Below, piece by piece: positions 38,314-50,930 of a stretch of 64,000 nt of DNA. Both the position numbers and the translations under genes were made by a program. The stretch spans positions 1-64,000 of the forward strand of contig VZSF01004857.1 in assembly GCA_013398295.1 (NCBI GenBank). Direction: 5' to 3'. The notes beneath the pieces were generated by a model that worked only from the letters and a program-made list of their open reading frames with translations, had not been told where the DNA came from and did not search any database. The DNA is from Chionis minor (taxonomy: Eukaryota; Chordata; Aves; Charadriiformes; Chionididae). Within the stretch, counting starts at the first letter, position 1, and each line of letters starts with the position of its first letter.

Positions 38314-38940
38314 CATAGAATCACAGATCGTTTGGGTTGGAAGGGACCTTAAAGATCATCAAGTTCCAACCCCCTTGCCATGGGCAAGGACACCTCCCAC
38401 TAGATCTGGTTGCTCGTTGCTGAAAGCTTCATCCAACCTGGCCTTGAACACTTCCAATGATGGGGCATCCACAACTTCCCTGGGCAACCTGTTCCAGTGT
38501 TTCGCCACCCTCACACTAAAGAGCTTCTTCCTAATATCTAATCTAAATCTACGCTCTTTCAGTTTAAAATCATTACCCCTCATCCTATCACCACACTCCC
38601 TGATAAACAGTCCCTCCCCATCTTTCCTGCAGGCCCCCTTTCAGATACTGAAAGGCTGCTGTAAGGTCTCCTCGGAGCCTTCTCTTCTCCAGGCTGAACA
38701 ACCCCAACTCTCTCTGCCTGTCCTCGTAGCAGAGGTGCTCCAGCCCTCTGATGATCTTCATGGCCCTCTTCTGGACCCTGTCCAACAGGTCCACGTCCTT
38801 CTTCTGTTGGGGGCTCCAAAGCTGGATGCAGTACTCCAGGTGGGGTCTCACAAGAGTGGAATAGAAGGGCAGAAGCGCCTCCCTCAACCAACTGGCTGTG
38901 AGTTCACATTGCTGGCTCCTATTCAGTTTTCATCCACCAA
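38314..38940 (-). mobile_element. CR1 LINE, 5'-truncated copy of a second subfamily
   Basis: Starts on the + strand with the complement of the terminal octamers (CATAGAAT CACAGATC) and the diagnostic GGTTGGAAGGGACCTTAAAG, ATCATCAAGTTCCAACCCCC and TTGCCATGGGCAAGGACACC. It differs from the 3958, 31083 and 58413 copies and matches the 63788 copy. The ORF2 C-terminus runs back to about 38893. There the sequence jumps to CACATTGCTGGCTCCTATTC and ends near CATCCACCA, which is CR1 sequence lying farther 5' in the element, so an internal piece (roughly 60-70 bp by comparison with the 58 kb copy) has been deleted. Confidence 0.95.
38362..38890 (-). pseudogene. CR1 ORF2 C-terminal fragment (broken)
   Basis: Readable in two frames: [40 protein letters not shown] and [12 protein letters not shown], then RRFRLDIRKKLFSVRVAKHW and LPREVVDAPSLEVFKARLDE. 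A frameshift near 38585 separates them. Near the C-terminus a 7-bp duplication (AGCAACG then AGCAACC on the coding strand, about 38407-38420) shifts the frame and abolishes the normal TAG. RT catalytic motifs are missing through 5' truncation. The 239-codon frame on the opposite strand (38234-38953) is only the antisense of this element. Confidence 0.92.
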
Positions 38941-38985
38941 TTATTATTATTAGTAATTAATTATATATTAATAATTATCAATATT
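38941..38985. repeat. AT-rich (ATT/TAATTA) tract at CR1 5' junction
   Basis: TTATTATTATTAG followed by TAATTAATTATATATTAA, directly abutting the truncated 5' end of the CR1. It may mark the AT-rich target or a later expansion. Confidence 0.7.
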
Positions 38986-41900
38986 TCGTGATACTGATGA
39001 TGAAGGACATAGTCAGTAATATGAAGCCAGCATCTGTCATGACTGTTGCATATGTTTTTTGCTTTTAGTTTGAATTCTGCATAGCAAGTTACCAAGGTGA
39101 TAGGCCTAAGTGATACTCCTAAATAAGTGATGAATCAACAGCTTCCACTGGGTAAACTTGTAGAACAAACTGTGCTCGGCTCTTTCCCCACTTATTTATG
39201 AGTTATAAAATTGGCTTTATTCCCTTGTATTAAAAAGATCAGCTCGCAAACTCTCTTTTTGGTTCTGGATTGGCAGAAGATCATAGAAGGCTGTGAAGCA
39301 AGAGGTCACAGAAAGAGAAAATCTGATGGGAAATTCTCACAGCCTTAACTGGGTGGAATATGGATTCAATTCTATCTCAGCAATTAAAGCTTTGATTTCA
39401 TCCCCTTGAAATCCTTCATTTGGCATTTTTCAGAGATTTGCAGAAAGTTACCTTCCTTGGACTGAGCAGATTGTCACAGAGACCACTAGAAAGGGATGTA
39501 ATTTACAGCATTGCTTCCAACAGAACTTTTTACCCTTTTCCAATTGAGTTTCTTGTCAGTCTGTGACTCATATTTATCTTTTTTCCCTGCTCATTAAAAC
39601 TACCATACTTATGACTGAAAATGCTATAAAATGCTAGGCTTTGGTCTAATCAAAGTAAACCCCCTTTTTAATCTCCTTTGCATAGGTGGTTTGTTCATCA
39701 GCAGGGAGCAGAGCTAGGAGAGCTGGGGAAAAAGAAGAGAGAATATGTTTCCAGTGGCTCTTAGGAAGCTGATTTTTACCAGTATGTCATATCCCGCTGC
39801 AAAAGGCTGTGTCACTGCTCACTAATATTTCGTCCTAGCTGGATGGGATCTAAAGACACAGATATCCCTTAAGACGAGCCATTGCTGTATATATGTTTTC
39901 CATTCGTGTCAACCCTGCAGCTCTGCAGAAGCCACCAGGTGAGAAACAAACATATTGCAAAATGGATCTGTTGCTGACCAGTGAAGTGCCACTGCTCCCA
40001 GTACAAACTGAATACTGAAGATTACGAGGACACATACCAGGCAGGCATTTCCCAGAGCCTGCAAGCAGATGCACCTACACATTACCTGCATGTGTCCCTT
40101 CATTGTTCAAATTTTGGTGAAATGGCCATAGTTCCTCAAAAAAAACCAAAACAACCCCCCGCAAAAAACTGCTATGCTGAACATCTAATACGTACCATCT
40201 GTAGCAACTGAAGTTTTTGAAGGGTGCAGAGTCACTACATTCAGCCAGTTAAACATAGCAGATTAGAAAAACAAAGATGGATTTTAACTCAACTGAAATC
40301 CAGCCAGACAACAGGTGGATTTAAGTACATTCTGTAAAAATACTCCCTCTTCCTTTAGGAGCAGTTTGAGCTCTGGCAGTGAATGCCATGCCAGGTACAT
40401 TTAGCAGACAGGAGGGGGGAGAAGGATATGTTTTAAGGCCATTTCATCTCAATATCATCAGTAGGAGAGACTGCATGGTCCAGTGGCTACATCAGGAGGC
40501 TGAAACTTAGGGCACATCTAGAGCAGGGGAGCACCATGTTGAATGCAAACTCAACTCCTGGAGCAAAAGCAGGAAAAGGCATGACAGCACCATGCTGGGA
40601 CATGCTGCTTAGCTCTGCTGGGAGATCAATTATTAATTGCAGTATGGCATCTTATTGATGTGACCATGCTGCTCAGGGAGCCCAAGGGAACATCACTTGC
40701 CAGGCAGCAGCATGATGCCATTGATCTCCTTTGACTGGCACTGCCATAGCTGCCCCTGGACTGGGCTCCATGGCATAGCGCAGAGTGCCCCTTCAGAGAC
40801 CTGAGCATGGCAGCTGGTTTGAACACCACACATTGCACAGGACCCTGGGCAAGGCCCTCCACCTCTTCCATGCCTTCTTGGGCTTTATTTTTTTTTTTAA
40901 TATGCTAGCTTACACATTTTCACAACACTGAAGAGCTTTATATCTTCAGAGATTTTTTTAAGAAGATTCTGGTCTCAGCAAGAAGCAAGACTTTCCCACT
41001 GTGGTCAGTAGTAGAATTACACATGTGTTCCAGGATAGATTTCTAGGCTTCTCTAGTCCTCAGGAGGGAAAAAACAGTCTCACAAAGGGTTCTGCGAAAT
41101 TGGAATTGGGCCAAAATTTCTTGTTCTAGGTCAAGCCACTTCCTAATTCCAGATGGAAGATGCAAACAACCTAACACCTCTGGCAGCCTCAGAAACAGGA
41201 GTATTTCATATCATGACTTGGATTCATCTGAATCATTTCAGGACAGACTAGTCCTCAACAGACTTGCCAGGCAAAGCAAAGGCTTGATCCTGTACCACTT
41301 CCCATACTGTCACTACAGAAGGCACAATGAAGCACTACACATAACTATGTAATAAAAATTAGCAGTAAAAACTTGAGGAAGACCAAAACCTGTCCACAAA
41401 GCATTTCAGTTTTAATGAAAAGAGTCTGTTTAGACAAAATTCTCTATTATCAAAAAACTGTCTGATTGAGTTGAGATGGCAAAGCTGCTGTGTTTTTCAT
41501 CACCTGAGATGTTCCCCTTCTGGAAAGCGCATCTGCTGAGATAAAGGGATAATTCTGACATGTTGGTATTTTACAACAAAGACCTACATGAAAATTTTTC
41601 ATCAAAACTGCTGAGGCAAACTGGGCTTTTGATTGAATAGGAAAAAGCACAGTATTCCACTGAAAAAAAAAAAAAAACAACCAAAAACAAAACCACAAAT
41701 GCCCCAAATGGAAAATTTCTCTACGGCTTTGCTACTGCAGTGCTTCAAAAGAAAATGAAGTTCTTCCTCCTCCCCTGAGACCCCATTCTACCCTGTTGGC
41801 CAAGCATCCTGGTTGATCTGTCCATCTCACACCATGGGCAGGAACTTCAGGAGAGGAGCTGCCACCTCTCTCCAAGGGATAATTGCTAGTCACTAAGCAC

Positions 41901-44900
41901 TGATGTGACCATGACCACCCAATACACTTTAGGGAAGGTTTCCAGCACAGAAAAAGAGGAATGTACAACTTCAGGAAGGCAAAACCAGACATGGGGGTTC
42001 AGTAGCTCATGTATACTAGCATCATTTTAGACATGTTCAGAGCTCACTGCAAAACTCGTTCCTCTCTTACCCCTTCTCTAGTTATTTGAAAGTGGTGGGA
42101 CTAGAGAGTAGTGGAAAAAACTGTTTCAAACATCAGGAAAACAGACTGATGAAGAGACAAAGGGCTAGTGGTAAATTTTTATAAGTTCCTGCCTTGAAGT
42201 TGGATTCATTTATGTGCTTCTGCCTGACTCGCAATCAGTTTACTGCACTTTTCTTTGCTTTGCCACCTATGTGGCCTAAAACTCCTGCCATTTCTCCTCC
42301 TTGATCCTCCATTCTCTCATCACCTACTTCTTGTGTGACACAGTATTCACCAAGCAATGCTCCCCTGTGCAAAGCACCTTCATGCTGAGATGCTCTAGCT
42401 AAACCAGGGATTAACAGGGGATATTATTTTCCAGGACCTCACAAAAGATTAAACAGAGACTTGGGTTAATCTAACCCTGTATGTAAGGAGCCTGCCTCTG
42501 ATGCCATCACAGGTGTCCCTCTCTACTGCAAAAAATAATCTCTATCAGCACTTTCAAGGGGGCAATTATCCACCTGATGATCAATCCGGCACACCAGAGA
42601 AGGGACAGGCACAAACCTTGGGGAAAAAGTTAACGGCCTCTGCTTCTGTCCCCTGTGCAGGTGATGTCTGTACTCAGCACTACTTTCTTACACTCTGGCT
42701 GTCTTTAGCTCCTTGCTTCCCCAAACCAGGAACTGCGGAAGGAACTGCAGACGCTGCATAAAAGAGCTCAGTGAATTACATTTTTTGCCTTTTTTTTTTT
42801 TTTCATTCAAATGAGATTCATGTTTAAATCAGACTTTGGGGAAAGGTTCAAGGTTAATTCTTCTTTTTTATCCAAATATGGCTCTCCCATCCTTCATTTC
42901 AACCTGCAAAAATACCTCTGCTCAGTGTTTTCTGACAGCCCTAGCTTTGTCTTCACCAGCTGCTGAGTTGCTTTGGACATAGCCTGTTCTCAGCTACAAA
43001 AGTGAGCCTTTTTCTACCCCAACCACTGGTGCAAGGTCAGCCCATTCTGAGAAAACAGCTCTCAAATACCACACAGGTGGCAGCTCTACCATTAACTGTT
43101 TCCTGACTGGTTTATTTACCTGCTTCCACCTGACATGCCCTGCTGCATTAACCAAGCTCCTCTACTACTACCAGTCTCTCGCCCACAGCAGCCAGTCTCA
43201 CACTAGTGGGTTGGCACCTATGCATCCGTGTGCTAGCAGCAAGGGTAGGGAGGTAAAAAGTCACACAACCTGACTGTGACTTCTTGCTTGACAGCAACCC
43301 TTTAGATTTGCCCTAATTTCCCTAGTAAGTCTAATGAGAGTATTTGGTTAGAAGGGGGCAGAAACCAGACCATCTCTCCCTGAAATGAAAAGGCCAGGAC
43401 TGGTGAATGGAGGATGCCCCCCATGCCCATGGGAACTACCAACACAAGCCACATGCACAGGAATGCTCTGACCACAGAGTCCATAATCCTGTGCCCTTAT
43501 GGGCATTGCTGCAGTGAAGACACTACACAGGAGGGGAAGAGTGCGCTGTGTGGTACTGCATGCACCAAAACCCTCATATCTGGTTCAGCAAGTGGACAGA
43601 TTTGCTCTTGGCTGCACAAATTAGGCTCTCTCCTACATCCTTAGTTTCCCTCATGTCTGAGAAAACCTAATACTTTGGGAAATCAAAGGAGAATTACTCC
43701 AAATTCTTCAAAAATCCAGCTGAATGGCAGTCATCGCTCCTGATGGTCACTGCTACAGAGACAGACCTGGCTCAGCCACAGGGAAAGGAGGGGAGCTGGT
43801 GTGCCACACGTTTGGTGGGTTATAGCAGTGTAAACGAGGTGAGCATGTATGAATTAAACTGCTCTAGTAATGGGCTCCCTCTTAGGCAGGACTGAGCTGA
43901 GTCCTGCAAAATGAAGCTGCATACGACCGAAGTATTTAGACAGATAAATGTGAATATCTGTGCTATAATAAAGGAGTAATTTGTGTGAAGGGAAATTGCA
44001 TTATGCTTACTCAAAGTTGAATTTATTTCTTCCTTTTCTTATTAAGAAACTAATTTTAAAAATCCCAGCCTCAGGTCAGGGTTATACTTACAGGGCTGAT
44101 GTAGTATCTAGCAGTGCAGAATTCAAAATTCCTATGAAATTCCTTACTGTAGTCAATCGACAGCATAAGCCCCCTAGTTGGGCCAAGAATTTTCTATTTT
44201 TCTTTTAATTAAAAAATAGCTTAAGGGCATGTAAGGCTTAAATTACTTGCATAGAGAAAAATGCTTCTCTAAGAAACCTATTAGGAGATACAGCTTGAGA
44301 GCTACAGAAGCCCTTCAAAATAAACAGAAGCTTAATTTTTTCAAGGTAATGGAGAGGAGGGGAGATATTCCAGAGAGTTTTCTTCAGCTCATTTTGGACT
44401 GTCATGTTCTGTCCTGAAGCCACAGTTGAGTTACCTCTGAGGAGATCAAGAGAGCTGTTGGGGGAAGAGTCAGTCACTTAGCAGAATGGTGGCAGGAACT
44501 TGTTTGTGTGTGGATCTCCGCCAATGTGGGTTTATTTAAAATATGCAAACCTTGGATCCAAGTCAGTTGCAAAAATACAATCCAATGATCTGTACAGCAG
44601 TTTGGCTTGCACATCAGCTGGCAATTTTATGGCACACATATTTTAGCATACATAAAGCACCCATAAGCTCTAATGCAAACAGGAATATCAAACAACCTCC
44701 ACTGTCCCCCAAAAAAATAAAAGGGGAAAAAGAAAAATCCCAGAGTCACACACTTTTGGACTTCCCAGAGCTGCGCTGTATTGAGGACCCCTTGCCTCCA
44801 AGCACAGCGACCACATGCTTAGGCAGCCTGGCTGCCTGCCCTAGAGGGAGATGCAAAAGCCCTACGCCATCCGAACACAGGAGTAGAAAGATCAGAGCCA

Positions 44901-47781
44901 AAGAGGACTAAGAGTTGTAATTTTTAGTTGGCAGGCAGGAAGTCAACAGCATCAGGTTGTATTGGGTCAGCCGGAGCCAACAGCATTTCGATCAGAGTCT
45001 ATATTTACAGAGGATTTACTGTTTGTGTTCCCAGGCAAGTTAATTAGTGTATACCTTGCCTGGATAGGGTGGTATGCACTTACAGCAAGACAGAACCTGA
45101 CAGGCTGTTCAGCAATCTTGTTTAGGGAAGCATCAGGAATATGGCACAGTCCACTAAACACACCCGCTCCTAATTTTCTTCTGATATCCCTCATTTTCAC
45201 TGAAATGATACAGAATCCTCCTGCACCTTAGTCTTTAGTAGCAACACTGAAAAAAAAAATCCCAGCCAGAAATGGCAGGTTAGGTTCAGAATTATCCCAC
45301 CACATAATAGTGTTACACTCTAGTTAGGCTTAAAAGCAAAGCCTTGAATTAGAATTAGAGAGCAGATCATAACATTACAGTGACCAGACACAAGGCTTAA
45401 ATGACTGAAAATTCCATGCAAAAATATGGATGGGCTCATTTTTTCAATGCTAACAAGCTGTTGTATTAGCCGATCTGTAGAATAACCGAAAAGGGATTGA
45501 TGAACTTTCATAGGGCTCTCAAACAGCAGTTGCGACTTTTGAACTATTCTTCTGCAAACAGATCACCCACAGTGGGTGGGACAGACCAACCTGATGCTAA
45601 AAAGTCTGAAGAAAAGCAGAATGTCACACAGAAGGAGGCATTTCTCCCTCAAGACCAGGACAGGAATTCTTTTTTCCCTAGCTGCTTAATGAGGACTTCC
45701 CCAGACTTGTGGCAAGAGCCCTCTGCAGCTCTCTGGGCACAGGTGGAGACCAAGGAGCACGTATCACTCAAAGTCCCGACCCTTGGTTTGTTAAGCAGTA
45801 TGAAGGAATTCAGCTAAGTAGAACAGAAGGCAAAACAAAAGGGAATTCAAATTCTGCGTTCAAAACTGCTATACTCACTTATGCTTTACATCTTGTTTAA
45901 TCTTACTAAGGGATTAAAGCAGGATTTCTCTGTATTTGTGAACGTGTGGAACCTCTTCTGGCTCATCCACTTGCATGTGACCCTGAGTTAGCAGCAGCTA
46001 AGCTCCTCCAGGACAGGAGCACAGGCTGCAGTCCCAGGATGTGAGCATTTCCTCTCCACTTCAATGTGCTGGAATTGAGCAGTGACCAGAGATTCAAGAC
46101 AGTGAGCAGCTCACAAGCTAGCCTAAGCACTTACAGGTTGTGACTTTACCTTGGTCTCATGGTCCTGCCCTGAAGACCAGGAACCAGTGCTGCCAGCTCA
46201 GAGAATATGGAGCTGTTTCAGACTGCTGCCAACACTTCATTGTTCCTTTTTGACATTCTTAGTTACAGGCAAGAGCACCACGTAGCCCGCATTGATTGTT
46301 GAAATAAAACAAACTTGACTTCACTGGGCATAACATATCTTGGGGCTAGAAACAGCCTGCAAGAGAGAGAAGCTTTCACTGTGACCCTAACCAGGACTTG
46401 CATCCTCTGGCCAACCTTGCCAGGATGCACATTTTATACTGGACCTAAGCACAAAGAAGGTGGAAATTAGGGGAAGATTAAAGCTACATCATTCCTTAAC
46501 CAACTGTGTGTTTTGGGGTGCTTGCACATGCAGTCATCTAGGAAGTGGCAGCAGAAAGCTGCATGGTGGCAAACGCCAAAAGCATCTTTCAGGTGACACT
46601 GCCTCAACAGCAGTGGTTTATGCTGGCACGAGAAACTTTGCACAGAGAGAGAAGAGCTGCACCACGAGCTTTATTCAAAGGCAGGTGTAAGAAGTTATCC
46701 TCTCTTTGTTGTCAGTTACTAGCTCTGATCTTACCTAGATGACCTTAACATGCACTAACGTATCAAAAATAATACAGATCTGACCTGGCAAGTTTGATCC
46801 CGTGACTAAGCTGGATTCTCCCTCAACACCTCGCGCCACTAACAACCGCTGAGATATAAAGAGCATTTTCAACAGCTCAAAGAAGCATTCTCAATACAGA
46901 AAAAAGAAAAAAGATTTCATGAGCTGAACATAGAAATCTTGCAATATGCTGGAATTTCTTTAATTTACATGTATTTTTTAAGTACAGGGCCTTTAGCTAT
47001 CTAGCAGACGTTGTACAGGCAGGGTGTTACCCTTTCCAGACAGGAATCACGCCGTATCTCAAGCTTTATATACGATCTCCAGACCTCACCTCTTTTAAGG
47101 CCTTGAACCTACTGTGTAGTGGAAGTGAAATCAAGCCCATCTCCAAAAGCACAGGGCAGCCCCTTGTACAAGATGAGGCAGAAAATGTAATAGCAGCAAC
47201 CACTTCAGATACTCACAGCACAGACCTTCTCAGATAGAGAAGAAATAAATATATTCTGCTGGGCTAACTAGGAGATTGAATGAAGGTAACACTGTCACGT
47301 TTTCCTCCTTGTTGAAAAGAGTGGAAGCTGGAGAGAGAATTTAATGTCGGGTTTCAGTACAAGAGATAAAAAGAGACGGGGGCACAATAAATATAACACC
47401 TTCTGCCTGGGTTGCCTGGGATACAGCATCTTGGAAAGATAGACAGAGTGGGTGAAGTACGAACCAGTCCCAATTCTCACAGCAATCATTGCCACCAGAA
47501 TGCATTCATGTTGTGCCATTTTCCATCTTGTTATAATCTTTGTCACAAGAATAAGGTTATTGGACGAGAAAGGATTTTCCATATTGGCTTTAGCAGCATC
47601 ACTGCCACTTCCTTGATCTTTTCAATATTCTGTAATTGATCGGTTTGCTATCCCAATTTCCCCTTGTTTACAGCCTCTGTAACTTGTAGCTGGCCAGGCA
47701 ATTCAAGTAGATAAAGGACTGCTGAAAAATCCCTGCCTTGCAGCACTCTGCTCCACCACAGTAATCAAAGATCAGGGGTCA
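38986..47781. other. Unique non-coding DNA
   Basis: The longest sector without a recognised element. Low-complexity runs only: A15 plus an A/C-rich stretch at 41663-41699, and T14 at 42790-42803. Open frames reach 122 codons (44543-44911) but have no recognised domain, and many overlap on both strands. Confidence 0.5.
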
Positions 47782-47838
47782 CATCTTTCGGCTGATGTAA
47801 ATAGATGTAGCTCCAATTATGTCGGTTGGGTTTATTCC
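47782..47838. repeat. Possible ancient amniote repeat
   Basis: TTTCGGCTGATGTAAATAGA followed by TGTAGCTCCAATTATGTCGG and TTTATTCC resembles the widespread amniote motif GCTGATGTAAAT, TAGCTCCATTGAAGTCAATG. Same class of relic as 33312-33484. Family not assigned. Confidence 0.45.
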
Positions 47839-50399
47839 CTGCCGCAGGCCTTGGGCAAGCAAGGTCCATTCTGCAGTCTGTTGAACAGGCCACCACTCTA
47901 CAGAAGTGTCCAAATAATCCAAGAAGTTTCCATAATAAGATGCAGAATCACAGAGTCTTGTTCTTTCTATGGCACTTCTGGGGAAATAAAAAATTCTAAA
48001 TAAATTCTGTCTAAAAACCCCACAAATAATGAAGAGGAAAATCTGTAAGATTTAAATCCTTTAAAAAAGTTCTTAAATTCAGCTTTGTCTGTACTGGAGG
48101 CAGGGCTCTGAATCTCTTCTGGGCAGCTCTGAGATCAGCTCTTTGCAAAGGCACAAAATCCCTAAGCAACTTGTTAAAGCCTGCCGCAACTTAATGCTGC
48201 CTTTCCAACAACTTCACCGGGCCTTAAAGTACTCCTTTGGTCTACAACTTGATTTTTCTTCCATAAAAGGGAAATGATGGCATTTTTTCCATCTCATTTA
48301 CTTGAACAGAGAATTTTTAGGACAGGGGTTCCAGACTCTGGCATGCCTAACACTCACAATAGGCAAGTCATTTCCAAAGGTACCTGCCCCAGCACAGCCT
48401 ACAACCTCTACTCACTACCATTGTCAGAAGTTGTTAAAATAGGTTGGCTGGCCAGAAGTATGGGTAAGAATTCCCTGCTAGGGCAAAAAGCATCTTTTTC
48501 CATGTTATGTAGCATCTAATGCATGGAAAACCGGGTCTCTGTCCCATCAGGGAAATAACAACCCTTTTACTTGCTGAAACATGAGCTTGTCTTTGCAAGA
48601 ACCAATATTGACAGAGCCCCTCTGGCAGCACATGAATCACATCGCGCCTCACACTCATTCTGGCACCCTCTATGTGGAGCACTACAATGATATCAGCATC
48701 CTGTGAAGGCAGCTCTTCCCAAACACATTCGGATGGTGAGGGCTACTGGATGGCACATTGTTCACTAAAATTGTCATCACAAGCCCTGTGCACCTCTTCA
48801 GCAGTGAAAATGTCACCCTTGTTTGGAGAGCAGGGGTGTAGAGGCTACCCTCAAGCTCCATCCTGCCAGCTGATGTTGCAATTATCAGGCAGCTCACAAA
48901 GGCCGTATGTAAATTTATAACAAAATAATCAATTGGTCAGAACAAAGCCCTCCTGCAAGTGAGACACTTACTGCATTGATTGCATTGCATATGGACACAG
49001 CGGAGTGAAGGTCAGCACAGAACTGTTCTACAGAGGCTGCTTATTTTTTCACTCTCAGAAGAGTGTTTTCTGTTTACAGTCCTACAACAGAGTATTAGAA
49101 GGATTATGCTGTGTATACATGCAACATACTTACTGCCACATAGGATAAAGCATAAATGCTCAGAAAATTACAATATCTTTGAACTTTCCAGATCAATCTG
49201 ATTGAACTACATACATCATTTTAAGTTTACAATACACTTCTTGACATCAAAGGAGGGGAAATAAAAAGGATAGTCTGTTTTTTTAATCAGGCTGATTAGA
49301 AGCACTGCTGTGACATCTCTTCTATGGAGTTTCAATAATTCAGTGATTTTCTTTTAAATTGCAGTATTTTGTATATTTTAGTCTCTTGTTTTATATGGCT
49401 GCCTTTGAATTCGTTTCCAGGAAGCTCTTGTGTTAGAATTCTGGTATTAATTTTTATGTTGGTTTGGTATTTTAGGTTTTTAATGTTCATAAAAAACTTG
49501 ATCTGGGAAGAATCTGGCTTCATATTAGTAAAATAAATTGACTGAAGGAAATTCAACAATCACCAAAAATCTACCTTGTACTGATCTGATTTATTATGGA
49601 TCTACTTCTCTCCCCCTGGAGCTAACTCTGAGATCATTGTCTTTACTCCTGAACAGCTTGTATCCATTGAATAGAGACATAGTTCAGGATCAACATATAG
49701 ACTTGCCAGAAAAAAGCTGCTTTGTTTTCTCCATCTACATTGGCATAGTGAGTGGGGAGCTGTTGGTTTAGAGGCATGTGTTTAGCTCTTGTAGATCAGT
49801 CTAGCTGCCTTGCTATCAGCTAAGAATCAGTCCCCTGTTTTCCTTTAAATTCCTAACAATTTCAGTAATGTGCAAGTTATGCTAGAATACTAAAGCGGCA
49901 CATCATCTTTTCTAACCCTGTGCAGCAAGCAGAGGTCACTAGGTAAGCTTTTTCTTCTTTGCTCTCTGAATTTTAATTGTGGTTATTTCACAGCCTGGCT
50001 CTAATTTCCAACCTAATTTATAACAAAATCTCTGTATTTTGCTTAGCTCCTGGCTTTATGCTTCTTGCTTGCTCTGTTGCTCTGGATATTGTTAGCTGAC
50101 TCCCTGCTGAGCAACTCCACATAATTGCAAAAAAATTTTGCAGTGCCCTTCCCCAAAGGTTTTCCAGGTAGAGCTAGCTAGTCAGATTTCTGCCCCACAA
50201 CTCAGCACTGTTTGCTCCTTTTGCATCATCTCCGTTTAACACAGAGAATAAACCAAACGCACAGACCTTCAAAAGCACGTAAAACCTGCAATAATCTAGG
50301 ACTTAATTATGAAAAGCCTATCACCAGAGCAATTGTGCTGGAAGAGTTACTAAAGGGAACAGGATATAGAACATAAGCTATTAAACAGTTAACAGTCAA
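47839..50399. other. Unique non-coding DNA
   Basis: No feature recognised. Overlapping short frames at 48434-48920 on both strands look random. Confidence 0.5.
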
Positions 50400-50930
50400 G
50401 CAAGTTGACTGAATGCGGCACCCGGACATTTCCTCTCAATCCTCCCACCAACAGTTCCGAGTGTTTTGGTTCATTTGGTAACTTGGAGGCTGGAGTGGGA
50501 AACCTTCCCCTCCTCAGTTCACCGTGGGCACTAGGAGCAGCCAAAATGCAGGCGGCCGCACCCTTTCTGCAACTGGGAACTATTTGCTGCAAGAAAGAAT
50601 GTCACAAGCTGGCTCTAAATCAAGGACGTTTTAAATGTCAGCCCTGCAAACACCACTTAAAACAGCAAGTGCAAGCCCAGCCATCACTGAGAGATTTTAA
50701 AACAGAAGCCAGATGGGAGCGGCAGTGACAAAGCCTAACCAGGGATTAGATATCCCCTGCTCTTCGCCAGCCTTTGCAGCGTCGCAGGGCTGCAAGGCAG
50801 CTGGGAATGCACTCAGCAGAGCAGACAGTCACCTCACATGTCGCTCGTTCAGTCTCTATCGCAGTTTTAAATTGAACAGATCATTGCTAGAGCTTGAGCC
50901 TACCAATCCTTACTTCTGTTAGGCGATGGA
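50400..50930. other. CpG-enriched patch containing a GCGGCCGC site
   Basis: About 15 CpG dinucleotides in roughly 530 bp by manual count, visibly denser than the CpG-poor surroundings. They include GCGGCCGC at 50552-50559 and a cluster at 50765-50865. Frames at 50405-50728 (107 codons, +) and 50713-50922 (+) are open but show no domain. Could be a small unmethylated regulatory element or first-exon region, or simply unique DNA that has kept its CpGs. Too weak to call a promoter. Confidence 0.35.

Noticed and set aside
38234..38953. 239-codon + strand open frame
   Set aside because: It is the antisense of the CR1 at 38314-38940; antisense open frames are common over CR1 ORF2.
44543..44911. 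122-codon + strand frame
   Set aside because: No domain recognised; composition and length are within what chance gives in 64 kb.
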